From assembly GCF_900188425.1 (NCBI RefSeq), contig NZ_FZON01000009.1, forward strand, positions 52,687 to 116,686: a DNA stretch of 64,000 nucleotides. Direction: 5' to 3'. The translations under genes and the position numbers were made by a program. This DNA comes from Antarctobacter heliothermus. GTDB taxonomy: Bacteria > Pseudomonadota > Alphaproteobacteria > Rhodobacterales > Rhodobacteraceae. The notes below the pieces were generated by a model. The model saw only the letters and a program-made list of their open reading frames with translations, made no database searches and was not told the DNA's origin. Shown here piece after piece: positions 56,389-64,000 of this stretch. Numbering within the stretch: the stretch's first letter is position 1; each line of letters begins with the position of its first letter.

Positions 56389-57399
56389 CTAGGTCGGCCC
56401 CAGATCCTGCAACAGGCGAATGGCGGCGGGTGCGGTAAAGGCGGTGGAATGCCCGGCCCTGTCGCCGCCTTCGATATCGCTGAGGTCGATGATCTCGATC
56501 GGCAATCCCTCAAGGCGCGATGGATCCTCAATAGAGCCAAGCCGCGACGGCTTGCCGGTGATCAGCGCCGCAAGCCCCAGCGCCTTGTCCCGTTTCGACA
56601 CCATCAGCATGAACGGTTGGGGAAACGGAGAGATCCGTTTTGCCTGCCGCAGAAACACATCCTCGTCGATGTCCGGGCTGATCAGGGCGACGCCCGCAAT
56701 GGGCTTTAGCGCGTTGCCCTTACCCGAAATCGACATCTGGCGCAGCGTTTCCATCACCAGTTGACCGCCCATGGAATGGGCCAGGATGACGGTCTTGCGC
56801 CCGTCGCGCGCCAGCCCCAGCAACAGAGTTTCCAGATCGTCACGGGCAAAGATCACGCTGTCGCGGTCATAGACATAGCCGCGCGCATCGCCCGCCGAGG
56901 GCCATGAAAAGGAGACCACCGGGGTCTCAGTCTTGTAGTCATGCGCAATCTGGGCCAGCCGGTAGATCGCCTCGGCGTTGTTGACGTTGAAGCCATGCAC
57001 AAACAGCACGACCGTGCCGGTGTCGCCGCGTGGAATATCCCTGAAAAACGCGTGTTCGTTGACATAGCGCGTGCCTTCGCGGGCAACGAAATGCAACGCG
57101 GGGTCAGGCGGGCGATTGCCGGGCCATTCGATCTGGCCGGGCACATGCACTGGCGGCACCGAAATATCGATCCGGCCAAATCGCAGCTGGGGGTCGCGCG
57201 CCTCACCAAAGCCTTGCTCGATCAACCCGTCCGGCCCGGATCCTTCGATCCGGCGGTCGGTGGCGATAAACACAGTCTGGATCGCCGCCTCATCGAGGTC
57301 GGACTTTGCCGTTGGCAAAAGGGTGATGAATCCACGCGGGCCGCAGCCCACGAGGACAAAATTCACACTCAAAAACAGGACAAACAGTGCACGAGTCAT
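56389..57399 (-). CDS. DUF900 alpha/beta-hydrolase lipoprotein (first of tandem pair)
   Basis: A 336-residue protein with a lipobox (FLSVNFVLVGC, acylated Cys19), VLFVHGFNVNNAEAIYRLAQ, nucleophile loop KTVILAHSMGGQLVMETLRQ and ISPDIDEDVFLRQAKRISPF. The start MTRALFVLFLS at 57399 gives the lipoprotein signal; the longer frame is a chance extension. Both members would be anchored to the envelope, facing the periplasm. Confidence 0.87.
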   Translation of the reverse strand: MTRALFVLFLSVNFVLVGCGPRGFITLLPTAKSDLDEAAIQTVFIATDRRIEGSGPDGLIEQGFGEARDPQLRFGRIDISVPPVHVPGQIEWPGNRPPDPALHFVAREGTRYVNEHAFFRDIPRGDTGTVVLFVHGFNVNNAEAIYRLAQIAHDYKTETPVVSFSWPSAGDARGYVYDRDSVIFARDDLETLLLGLARDGRKTVILAHSMGGQLVMETLRQMSISGKGNALKPIAGVALISPDIDEDVFLRQAKRISPFPQPFMLMVSKRDKALGLAALITGKPSRLGSIEDPSRLEGLPIEIIDLSDIEGGDRAGHSTAFTAPAAIRLLQDLGPT

Positions 57400-57627
57400 G
57401 CGGCGGACAATCCACCAATCCCACGCCAAGGTCGACCCCTTCTTTGCCTGCGTCACGATCTCTTCAACAGGGTCTGCGCCGCCGCGACATATGCAGAAAT
57501 GCAACGCACCAAGCCTTATTTGCGGGACCGTCCAGTCCGGGGCCGGTCCGGGATTCTCTTTGGCCAAAGGCTGTGCCACAGTCCACGGACGCGCCCGAAC
57601 CAAGAGGCGCGGGCATGAGGCAGACAG

Positions 57628-57930
57628 ATGACAACCCGTCGACCGCGCCCCTCATTGGGGGCTCTCGTCTTTTTCACCGCGACATTGGGTTTGGCCGCCT
57701 ATTTCACCTTTGCCGCCGTGCAGGGGGATTTTGGCCTGTTCCGTCGCGCCGAGATCGCCGTCGAGGGTGATCGGTTGGACCGGGAATTGACTGGCCTGCA
57801 AGCCGAAGTGGCGCGGATGGAGAACCTGACACATCGGCTGTCGGATGATTTTCTCGACCTCGACCTGCTGGATCGGCAGGCGCGCGACGTTCTGGGACTG
57901 GTGCGCAGCGACGAGATCGTGGTGCGCTGA
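57628..57930 (+). CDS. ftsB: Cell division protein FtsB-like (septum formation initiator family)
   Basis: A 100-residue bitopic protein: one membrane helix (GALVFFTATLGLAAYFTFAA), then a coiled-coil region (LDRELTGLQAEVARMENLTH) and the terminal DVLGLVRSDEIVVR typical of alphaproteobacterial FtsB/DivIC proteins. FtsB links FtsQ and FtsL in the divisome. It stands immediately before the pdh genes, an order seen in many alphaproteobacteria. The start at 57628 was chosen for the short basic lead before the helix. Confidence 0.85.
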   Translation: MTTRRPRPSLGALVFFTATLGLAAYFTFAAVQGDFGLFRRAEIAVEGDRLDRELTGLQAEVARMENLTHRLSDDFLDLDLLDRQARDVLGLVRSDEIVVR

Positions 57931-58043
57931 CCAACTGATCCGCCCCTCTTCCGGCGCAACCGCAAGGCTTTACGCCGCCGCTTTGCCCGCCTATCCTTTC
58001 CAGAAGTAGTTCAGCCTTGAACGAGTCCCTGGGAGGAGACGGC

Positions 58044-59042
58044 ATGGCAGCCCGAAAGACGAGTGCAAAGCCCAATGTTGCGCCTCAGGAACTGACGCAA
58101 TTCTACCGTGACATGCTGCTGATCCGCCGGTTCGAGGAAAAGGCCGGCCAGTTGTACGGCATGGGTCTGATCGGCGGGTTCTGTCACCTCTATATCGGTC
58201 AGGAGGCCGTGGTGGTCGGCCTGGAGGCCGCCGCCGAAGAGGGCGACAAGCGCATCACATCCTACCGCGATCACGGTCATATGCTGGCCTGCGGGATGGA
58301 CCCAAAGGGGGTGATGGCCGAACTGACCGGGCGCGAGGGCGGCTATTCCAAGGGCAAGGGCGGCTCCATGCACATGTTCAGCCGGGAAAAGGATTTCTAC
58401 GGCGGGCACGGCATCGTGGGCGCGCAGGTGCCGCTGGGCGCGGGGCTGGCGTTCTCTGACAAGTACCGGGGCAACGACCGTGTGACATTCACCTATTTCG
58501 GCGACGGTGCGGCCAATCAGGGTCAGGTCTATGAGACCTTCAACATGGCGGCGCTGCGGGACTTGCCGGTGATTTTTGTGATTGAAAACAACCAGTATGC
58601 CATGGGCACGGCGATGAAACGGTCCACCTCGACGCCTGATATCTACCACCGCGGCGCGGCATTTGGCATCCCCGGTGAGATGGTCGACGGCATGGATGTG
58701 CTGGCAGTGCGCGATGCGGGTCTGAAGGCGGTCAAACACTGCCGCTCTGGCAAGGGGCCATATATCTTAGAGGTCAAGACCTACCGCTATCGCGGCCATT
58801 CGATGTCCGACCCGGCCAAGTACCGCACCCGCGAAGAGGTGTCGAAGATGCGCGAGGAACGCGACGCCATCGACCATGTGCGCGAATTGCTGGTGCAAGG
58901 CGGCCACGCGACCGAGGACGACCTGAAGGCCATCGACAAAGAGATCAAGGCCGTGGTCAGCGCCTCGGCCGATTTCGCCCGCGAAAGCCCCGAGCCGGCG
59001 CTGGATGAGTTGTGGACGGACATTTACGCGGAGGCCGGCTGA
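58044..59042 (+). CDS. pdhA: Pyruvate dehydrogenase E1 alpha subunit
   Basis: A 332-residue thiamine-diphosphate subunit. It contains FCHLYIGQEAVVVGLEAAAE and the TPP motif from GDGAANQGQVYETFNMAALR to IENNQ (153-183). The phosphorylation-loop region is around YRYRGHSMSDPAKYRTREEV. With PdhB it decarboxylates pyruvate and passes acetyl groups to E2. GGGAGGAGACGGC before the ATG at 58044 is a strong ribosome-binding site; a TTG at 58017 lies upstream. Confidence 0.97.
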   Translation: MAARKTSAKPNVAPQELTQFYRDMLLIRRFEEKAGQLYGMGLIGGFCHLYIGQEAVVVGLEAAAEEGDKRITSYRDHGHMLACGMDPKGVMAELTGREGGYSKGKGGSMHMFSREKDFYGGHGIVGAQVPLGAGLAFSDKYRGNDRVTFTYFGDGAANQGQVYETFNMAALRDLPVIFVIENNQYAMGTAMKRSTSTPDIYHRGAAFGIPGEMVDGMDVLAVRDAGLKAVKHCRSGKGPYILEVKTYRYRGHSMSDPAKYRTREEVSKMREERDAIDHVRELLVQGGHATEDDLKAIDKEIKAVVSASADFARESPEPALDELWTDIYAEAG

Positions 59043-59425
59043 TGCCGCATTTTGAAATTCACGCGACCGACACGGCGCGCGCGCGCCGGTTCTACGCCGG
59101 GCTGTTTGGCTGGGGCTTTGACCCGATGGACGGTGCCGAGGAGGTCGACTATCACCTGATCTCCGGGTCTGACCTTGGTTCAGGACTGTCCGGCGGCCTG
59201 ATGAAACGCATGGGCGCGGCCCCTGCCCCGCGTGGGCCGGTGCGCGGTTGTACGCTGACGTTTGAGGTGGCGGACACGGACGAGCGGTATGCATGGGCGC
59301 TGGACAATGGCGGCGCAGAGGCGCTGCCGCCGATGGACTATCCCGGCGTCGGTCGCGCGGCCTATGTCGAAGATGGCGAAGGCAACATCGTGGGCTTTGT
59401 CACGCCCGAAACACCGGGAGTGTGA
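59042..59425 (+). CDS. VOC (glyoxalase/bleomycin-resistance-like) protein inside the pdh operon
   Basis: A 127-residue VOC-fold protein: [51 protein letters not shown] and [19 protein letters not shown], where the His, Glu and Glu positions could bind metal. Its ATG shares the A of the pdhA stop (TGATG), which implies coupled translation, and pdhB starts 4 bases after its stop. Substrate unknown; a role in detoxifying dicarbonyl by-products is a guess. Confidence 0.85.
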   Translation: MPHFEIHATDTARARRFYAGLFGWGFDPMDGAEEVDYHLISGSDLGSGLSGGLMKRMGAAPAPRGPVRGCTLTFEVADTDERYAWALDNGGAEALPPMDYPGVGRAAYVEDGEGNIVGFVTPETPGV

Positions 59426-59429
59426 CGCC

Positions 59430-60806
59430 ATGCCAATCGAAATCCTGATGCCCGCCCTGTCCCCCACAATGGAGGAAGGCACGCTGGCCAAATGGCTGGT
59501 CAAGGAGGGCGATACTGTCTCCTCTGGCGATGTGATCGCAGAGATTGAGACCGACAAGGCCACAATGGAATTCGAGGCCGTCGATGAGGGGATCATGGGC
59601 CGCCTTCTGGTGGCCGAGGGCACGCAGGCCGTGGCCGTGAACACCCCCATCGCAGTGCTGGTCGAAGAGGGCGAAGAGGTCCCGGATCAAGTCCGGGACG
59701 CGGGTTCCCCGGCCAAACCCGAGGCGAAACCCGCCCCGGCACCTCAACCCGCCGCCCCTGCCGCGGTCAAGACCGACAGCCCCGAATCCGCCCGCCTTGA
59801 ACCGGACTGGCCCGAAGGCACCAAGACGAAAAAGCAGACCGTCCGCGAGGCGCTGCGCGATGCCATGGCCGAGGAAATGCGCGCCGATGGCGATGTCTTT
59901 CTGATGGGTGAGGAAGTGGCCGAATACCAGGGTGCCTACAAGATCAGTCAGGGCCTTCTGGAAGAGTTCGGCGCCAAACGTGTGATCGACACGCCGATCA
60001 CCGAGCACGGCTTTGCCGGTGTCGGCGTCGGCGCGGCCTTTGGCGGGCTGAAACCCATCGTCGAGTTCATGACCTTCAACTTTTCCATGCAGGCGATGGA
60101 CCAGATCATCAACTCTGCCGCCAAGACGCTGTACATGTCGGGCGGGCAGATGGGCTGTCCCATCACCTTTCGCGGCCCCAATGGCGCCGCCGCCCGAGTC
60201 GCGGCACAGCACAGTCAGGACTACTCCGCGTGGTACGCGCATATTCCGGGCCTGAAGGTCGCCATTCCCTATTCCGCCTCGGACGCCAAGGGCCTGCTGA
60301 AAAGCGCCATCCGCGATCCGAACCCGGTGATCTTTCTGGAGAATGAGATCCTCTACGGACGCAGCTTTGAGGTGCCGGTTCTCGACAATTTCACCGTGCC
60401 CTTTGGCAAGGCGCGTATCTGGCGGACCGGTGCGGATGTAACCCTTGTCAGCTTTGGCATCGGCATGACCTACGCGCTGGAGGCGGCGGAAAAGCTGGCT
60501 GAGGAGGGCATCGACGCAGAGGTCATCGACCTACGCACCCTGCGGCCCATGGACACCGCCACAGTGATTGCAAGCGTGCAAAAGACCAACCGCTGCGTGA
60601 CCATCGAAGAGGGATTTCCGGTGGGGTCGATCGGCAACCACATCTCTGCCGTGCTGATGCAAGAGGCGTTTGACTATCTCGACGCGCCGGTGATCAACCT
60701 GACCGGCAAGGACGTGCCCATGCCCTACGCGGCAAACCTTGAACGCCACGCACTAATCACCACACCCGAGGTGATCGCCGCAGCCAAGAAGGTCTGTTAC
60801 CGGTGA
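59430..60806 (+). CDS. pdhB: Pyruvate dehydrogenase E1 beta subunit with fused lipoyl domain
   Basis: A 458-residue protein. Residues 1-78 are a lipoyl domain (lipoylated K43 in [12 protein letters not shown]), then a Pro/Ala linker (84-125) including VPDQVRDA, then a complete E1-beta (RMADGD-like [60 protein letters not shown]). The lipoyl fusion to E1-beta is a known alphaproteobacterial arrangement. The lipoyl domain is 61 of 65 residues identical to that of PdhC in this window. Confidence 0.97.
   Translation: MPIEILMPALSPTMEEGTLAKWLVKEGDTVSSGDVIAEIETDKATMEFEAVDEGIMGRLLVAEGTQAVAVNTPIAVLVEEGEEVPDQVRDAGSPAKPEAKPAPAPQPAAPAAVKTDSPESARLEPDWPEGTKTKKQTVREALRDAMAEEMRADGDVFLMGEEVAEYQGAYKISQGLLEEFGAKRVIDTPITEHGFAGVGVGAAFGGLKPIVEFMTFNFSMQAMDQIINSAAKTLYMSGGQMGCPITFRGPNGAAARVAAQHSQDYSAWYAHIPGLKVAIPYSASDAKGLLKSAIRDPNPVIFLENEILYGRSFEVPVLDNFTVPFGKARIWRTGADVTLVSFGIGMTYALEAAEKLAEEGIDAEVIDLRTLRPMDTATVIASVQKTNRCVTIEEGFPVGSIGNHISAVLMQEAFDYLDAPVINLTGKDVPMPYAANLERHALITTPEVIAAAKKVCYR
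59679..59699. repeat. In-frame palindromic element in the pdhB linker
   Basis: GTCCCGGA-TCAAG-TCCGGGAC has perfect 8-base arms and lies between the lipoyl domain and the linker. It encodes VPDQVRD in frame. It is the same type of palindrome as at 6633-6711, where it lies between genes. Confidence 0.8.
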
Positions 60807-61060
60807 GCGCGCATGTCGAGGTCAAAGGCCGCGACGTGGCGCGCGAGGCCTACCGCATCGAAACTGACGCGGGGCGTGCCTTTGTACCGGAATGCCTGAT
60901 GACGAACGCCCTGCGCCCTGGCTACAAACCGACCCACCAGGACGCCTACGAATGCATTGCGGCCCATCGGCAAGCGCTCATTCTTGCGGTTGATTGCCTT
61001 GCAGCCGGTGCCGCGCCGCGCCCACCCTACGATATCATGACCCTGATCGAGGCCCGCTGA
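60803..61060 (+). CDS. Hypothetical 85-residue protein between pdhB and pdhC
   Basis: The GTG at 60803 overlaps the pdhB stop (GTGA). The product is soluble, with [20 protein letters not shown] and [20 protein letters not shown], and no motif I can name. It ends 69 bases before pdhC. Tight coupling to pdhB suggests co-synthesis with E1. Confidence 0.65.
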   Translation: MSAHVEVKGRDVAREAYRIETDAGRAFVPECLMTNALRPGYKPTHQDAYECIAAHRQALILAVDCLAAGAAPRPPYDIMTLIEAR

Positions 61061-61129
61061 TCATGCGCCTTTTTCCTGGGAACCGCGCTCTATACCGCAC
61101 CGCGCAGGCGCGTTGAGAGGAGTATCCCA

Positions 61130-62410
61130 ATGCCCATCGAAATCCTGATGCCCGCCCTGTCGCCCACCATGGAAGACGGCACACTGGCCAAATGGCTGGT
61201 CAAGGAAGGCGACACCGTGTCCTCTGGCGACGTGATTGCCGAGATCGAGACCGACAAGGCCACGATGGAATTCGAGGCCGTCGACGAAGGGACAATCGGG
61301 CGCATCCTCGTGGCCGAGGGCACATCGAACGTCAAGGTGAATGATCCTATCGCGGTGCTGCTGGAAGACGGCGAAAGCACGGACGACATTTCTGACGGCC
61401 CCGTGGCCACCGCGCCGAAGGCGCAGGCCACAGCGGCTGCCGAGGCGGTCCCCACCTCCGGGGGCTCCGAGAAAGCCGCCCCATCCGCCCGGCGCAACGA
61501 CACCGGGCGTGTCTTTGCATCCCCCCTTGCCCGCCGCCTTGCCGACCAGAAAGGTCTGGACCTGTCGCAGATCACCGGCTCCGGTCCGCGCGGACGCATC
61601 GTCAAGGCAGACGTCGAAGCATCCACAGCACAGCCCGCTGCGCCAGCCGCCGCTCCTGTCGAAAAGGCCCCGCAAGCCGCCGCCGCCTCCGATGCCGTTC
61701 TCAAGACCTATGCCGACCGCCCGCACACCGAAATCGCGCTGGACGGCATGCGCCGCACCGTCGCCGCCCGACTGACAGAGGCGAAACAGACCATCCCGCA
61801 TTTCTACCTGCGCCGCGAGATCCGCCTCGACGCGCTGTTGCGTTTCCGAAAACAGATCAACGACCAACTCGCGCCGCGCGGCGTCAAACTCTCGATCAAC
61901 GACTTCATCATCAAGGCCTGCGCCGAGGCCCTGCAGCAGGTGCCCGTCGCCAATGCCGTCTGGGCCGGGGACCGCATCCTGCAACTGACCCCTTCGGACG
62001 TGGCCGTGGCGGTGGCGATCGAGGGCGGGCTTTTCACCCCGGTTCTCAAGGATGCCCACCAGAAAACCCTCTCAGCGCTCTCCGCAGAAATGAAAGACCT
62101 GGCCACCCGCGCCCGCGACCGCAAGCTGGCACCGCATGAGTATCAAGGCGGCAGCTTTGCCATTTCCAACCTCGGCATGTTCGGGATCGAGAATTTTGAT
62201 GCCGTCATCAACCCACCGCACGGCGCAATCCTTGCCGTCGGTGCCGGGATCAAAAAGCCGGTTGTAAACGAAAAGGGCGACATCACCATTGCCACGGTCA
62301 TGTCCGTCACGTTGTCCGTCGACCACCGGGTGATCGACGGCGCGCTTGGGGCAGAGCTGTTGAACGCCATCGTGGACGGTCTCGAAAACCCGATCGCGCT
62401 ACTTGCCTGA
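61130..62410 (+). CDS. pdhC: Dihydrolipoyllysine-residue acetyltransferase (PDH E2)
   Basis: A 426-residue E2 of the pyruvate dehydrogenase complex. It has an N-terminal lipoyl domain (K43), a peripheral subunit-binding domain (about 125-160: [20 protein letters not shown]), and a catalytic chloramphenicol-acetyltransferase-like domain with HRVIDG (H399, D403). GAGAGGAG 10 bases upstream of the ATG. The E3 gene (lpd) is not in this operon; the next gene is convergent. Confidence 0.97.
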   Translation: MPIEILMPALSPTMEDGTLAKWLVKEGDTVSSGDVIAEIETDKATMEFEAVDEGTIGRILVAEGTSNVKVNDPIAVLLEDGESTDDISDGPVATAPKAQATAAAEAVPTSGGSEKAAPSARRNDTGRVFASPLARRLADQKGLDLSQITGSGPRGRIVKADVEASTAQPAAPAAAPVEKAPQAAAASDAVLKTYADRPHTEIALDGMRRTVAARLTEAKQTIPHFYLRREIRLDALLRFRKQINDQLAPRGVKLSINDFIIKACAEALQQVPVANAVWAGDRILQLTPSDVAVAVAIEGGLFTPVLKDAHQKTLSALSAEMKDLATRARDRKLAPHEYQGGSFAISNLGMFGIENFDAVINPPHGAILAVGAGIKKPVVNEKGDITIATVMSVTLSVDHRVIDGALGAELLNAIVDGLENPIALLA

Positions 62411-62417
62411 CACCGCG

Positions 62418-62480
62418 TTTCTTCTGGCTAAAAATATCCTGGGGTGAATGCCGCACCGCGGCAGAGGGGCAAAGCCCCTC
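62418..62480 (-). repeat. Hairpin plus AGAAGAAA composite element, copy E
   Basis: On the minus strand, hairpin GAGGGGC-TTT-GCCCCTC (62480-62464), then after 24 bases GGATATTTTT, AGCC and AGAAGAAA (62439-62418). It stands between the cysE terminator and the pdhC stop. Confidence 0.75.
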
Positions 62481-62487
62481 ACACATC

Positions 62488-62514
62488 AAAAAAGCGGCGC
62501 CCCAATGGGGCGCC
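62488..62514 (-). terminator. Rho-independent terminator of cysE
   Basis: On the minus strand GGCGCCCC-ATT-GGGGCGCC, then GC and six T residues. It begins 33 bases after the cysE stop. The clearest intrinsic terminator in the window. Confidence 0.88.
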
Positions 62515-62546
62515 TCCGTCGTTTGCTACAGATCCCGCTGTCGCCT

Positions 62547-63353
62547 TCAGCCGCCGCGAAAAAGCTGATCCATGCTGATCGAGGGCTGGTCGCATCCGGC
62601 CTCACCAACCACCTTGGCCGGCACGCCTGCGACGGTCTTGCATGGCGGCACGTCTTTCAGCACCACGGACCCGGCAGCAATGCGCGAGCAGTTGCCCACC
62701 TTGATGTTGCCCAGCACCTTGGCACCGGCCCCGATCAAGACGCCGTCGCCGATCTTGGGGTGGCGGTCTTCTTCTTCCTTGCCGGTGCCGCCCAGCGTGA
62801 CCGAATGCAACATCGACACATTGTCCCCCACCACGGCCGTTTCACCAATCACAATCGAATGGGCATGGTCGATCATGATACCCTTGCCGATCCGGGCTGC
62901 CGGATGAATGTCGATACCAAAGACCTCAGAGCTGCGCATCTGAAAGAAATAGGCCAGATCCTTGCGGCCTTCGGTCCACAGCCAATGCGCCACGCGGTAC
63001 GCCTGCACCGCCTGAAAGCCCTTGAAGAACAACACCGGTTGCAGGAACCGGTGGCATGCCGGGTCACGTTCATAGGTTGCCGTGATGTCCGCGCGCCCGG
63101 ACAGCGCCAGCTCTGGCGCGCGCCCGTAGGCTTCGTCACAGATTTCCCGCAGGATCTGTTCCGACATCTCGCCGTTCGCCAGTTTCAGCGACATGCGATA
63201 ACTCAGCGCCCGTTCGATCGACGGGTGGTGCAGAATGGAATAGTGAACCAGACCGCCGAGCAGCGGCTCATCAATCACCGCCTGTTCTGCCTCGCTGCGG
63301 ATGCGGGCCCAAACCGGGTCCAGTTCCGCCAGATGCGTGCGCGTTTCAGCCAT
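62547..63353 (-). CDS. cysE: Serine O-acetyltransferase
   Basis: Hexapeptide-repeat acetyltransferase (268 residues) that makes O-acetylserine, the carbon acceptor for cysteine synthesis. The N-terminal helical part (about 1-140) is followed by the left-handed beta-helix: FGIDIHPAARIGKGIMIDHA, HSIVIGETAVVGDNVSMLHS, VTLGGTGKEEEDRHPKIGDG and IAAGSVVLKDVPPCKTVAGV. It is transcribed toward pdhC and is followed by a terminator. The ATG at 63353 follows AAAGGAGGACAGCC. Confidence 0.94.
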   Translation of the reverse strand: MAETRTHLAELDPVWARIRSEAEQAVIDEPLLGGLVHYSILHHPSIERALSYRMSLKLANGEMSEQILREICDEAYGRAPELALSGRADITATYERDPACHRFLQPVLFFKGFQAVQAYRVAHWLWTEGRKDLAYFFQMRSSEVFGIDIHPAARIGKGIMIDHAHSIVIGETAVVGDNVSMLHSVTLGGTGKEEEDRHPKIGDGVLIGAGAKVLGNIKVGNCSRIAAGSVVLKDVPPCKTVAGVPAKVVGEAGCDQPSISMDQLFRGG

Positions 63354-63482
63354 GGCTGTCCTCCTTTGACGCCGTGAGCCTATCAGATAGGCTATGGGGA
63401 TCGAAACGCAAATCTGTGATGCAGGGAATGTCGGATTTGCATGGTTCGACTACCGCACCTTCCAAGGCGGCGATGCGCGACC

Positions 63483-64000
63483 TGAGAGGTGGTCCCGGAT
63501 TTTCGACCAGTTTGCCGCCTTGCTAAGCTATAGCATTGGTTTCATTTCAGGCGGCGGCCTTCAGGTCCGGAGATCGTCTACCATAGGCCTCGTCCGGCGT
63601 CAGGAGCCCATGTGATGAGTGCGGGCGTCTTTCGTTGTAATAGGTGATCCAGTCACCGATCCCGTTGCGGGCTTCGGAACCGGTTTCGAAGGCGTTCAAG
63701 TAGACGCATTCGTATTTGAGGGATCGCCATAGCCGTTCGATCATCCGGTTGTCGATCCAGCGCCCCCGACCATCCATCCATTGCCCGACAGGCGATTGCG
63801 CAGCAATCTGCCGAGAGGGGAGATTTTGACCTTCGCATCGCGCAACACGTCGGTGAAATCGGTGCTGGTGAATTGCGAACCTTGATCGGTGTTGAATATC
63901 TCGGGGACACCGTATCCGGCCAGCGCTTCTTTCAAAGCCTCAACGCAAAACCTCGCGTCCATGCTGTTCGAGAGCCGCCAGCTCAGCACCTTCCGGCTAT
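63483..64000 (-). mobile_element. Right end of an IS3-family insertion sequence, truncated by window
   Basis: From 63483 (TGAGAGGTGGTCCCGGATTT) the sequence reads as a terminal inverted-repeat-like end, then the 3' end of an orfB transposase on the minus strand running off the window. The IS has inserted about 130 bases upstream of cysE. The other end and any target duplication lie outside the window. Confidence 0.75.
63547..64000 (-). pseudogene. IS3-family orfB transposase, frameshifted
   Basis: Two partial frames together give the rve catalytic core. The first (to about 63819) has FCVEALKEALAGYGVPEIFN and the catalytic Asp in NTDQGSQFTS. The second (63777-63547) has MDGRGRWIDNRMIERLWRSL with the catalytic Glu, then WITYYNERRPHSSHGLLTPD. 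In intact members KVKIS and MDGRGRW are adjacent; here 41 extra bases (63778-63818) separate them and shift the frame, so the enzyme is broken. The first Asp is outside the window. Confidence 0.85.

Noticed and set aside
63394..63615. 73-codon plus-strand frame between cysE and the IS element
   Set aside because: It crosses from chromosomal DNA into the IS end and has no ribosome-binding site or recognisable motif.
1..64000. tRNA or rRNA genes, CRISPR arrays
   Set aside because: No cloverleaf-like segment with a TTCGAATC-type arm and no regularly spaced direct repeats were found by reading; a covariance-model search would be decisive.

Overview
The window looks like chromosomal DNA of a marine-type alphaproteobacterium of the Rhodobacterales (Roseobacter/Rhodobacter group). 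The base composition is GC-rich with strong third-position G/C bias. The nuo genes are interspersed with small extra genes, as is known for Rhodobacter and Paracoccus. Small families typical of this order (DUF5333, DUF5337, DUF3291, DUF3179) are present. A pyruvate dehydrogenase operon encodes an E1-beta with a fused lipoyl domain. No rRNA, tRNA or CRISPR array was found.

Region 1 (1-24.6 kb, all minus strand) is one long respiratory operon, read from right to left. It holds nuoA, B, C, D, E, F, G, H, I, J, K, L, M and N, then birA and the start of coaX. Eighteen extra small genes sit between the nuo genes, many joined by ATGA, GTGA or TAATG overlaps. Among them are two paralogues of the long C-terminal extension of NuoE, which carry the same helix-hairpin-helix domain, and a 41-residue membrane protein that exactly fills the nuoC-nuoD gap.

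Region 2 (24.9-35.8 kb, minus strand) is a leucine/isovalerate degradation (liu) operon: isovaleryl-CoA dehydrogenase, an acyl-CoA synthetase, both subunits of methylcrotonyl-CoA carboxylase, HMG-CoA lyase and methylglutaconyl-CoA hydratase, with a few small companions. A well-formed promoter with an overlapping palindrome precedes it.

Region 3 (35.8-57.4 kb) is mixed housekeeping: a TPR-sulfotransferase, a DegT aminotransferase, a MmgE/PrpD protein, gph, glmU-glmS (UDP-GlcNAc synthesis) with a coupled DNA alkylation repair gene, moaA, anmK, tyrS, a secreted ClpP-like protein, a DUF3179 protein, two cyclophilins, pgk, and two tandem DUF900 lipoprotein hydrolases.

Region 4 (57.6-62.4 kb, plus strand) is ftsB followed by a pdhA - VOC - pdhB - small ORF - pdhC operon. 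A convergent cysE follows, and then the broken end of an IS3-family element that runs off the window.

Two kinds of dispersed repeat tie the window together. Five intergenic copies of a composite element consist of a GC-rich hairpin followed by a conserved AT-rich motif ending AGAAGAAA. Three copies of a GTCCCGG/CCGGGAC palindrome are present, one of them lying in frame inside pdhB.
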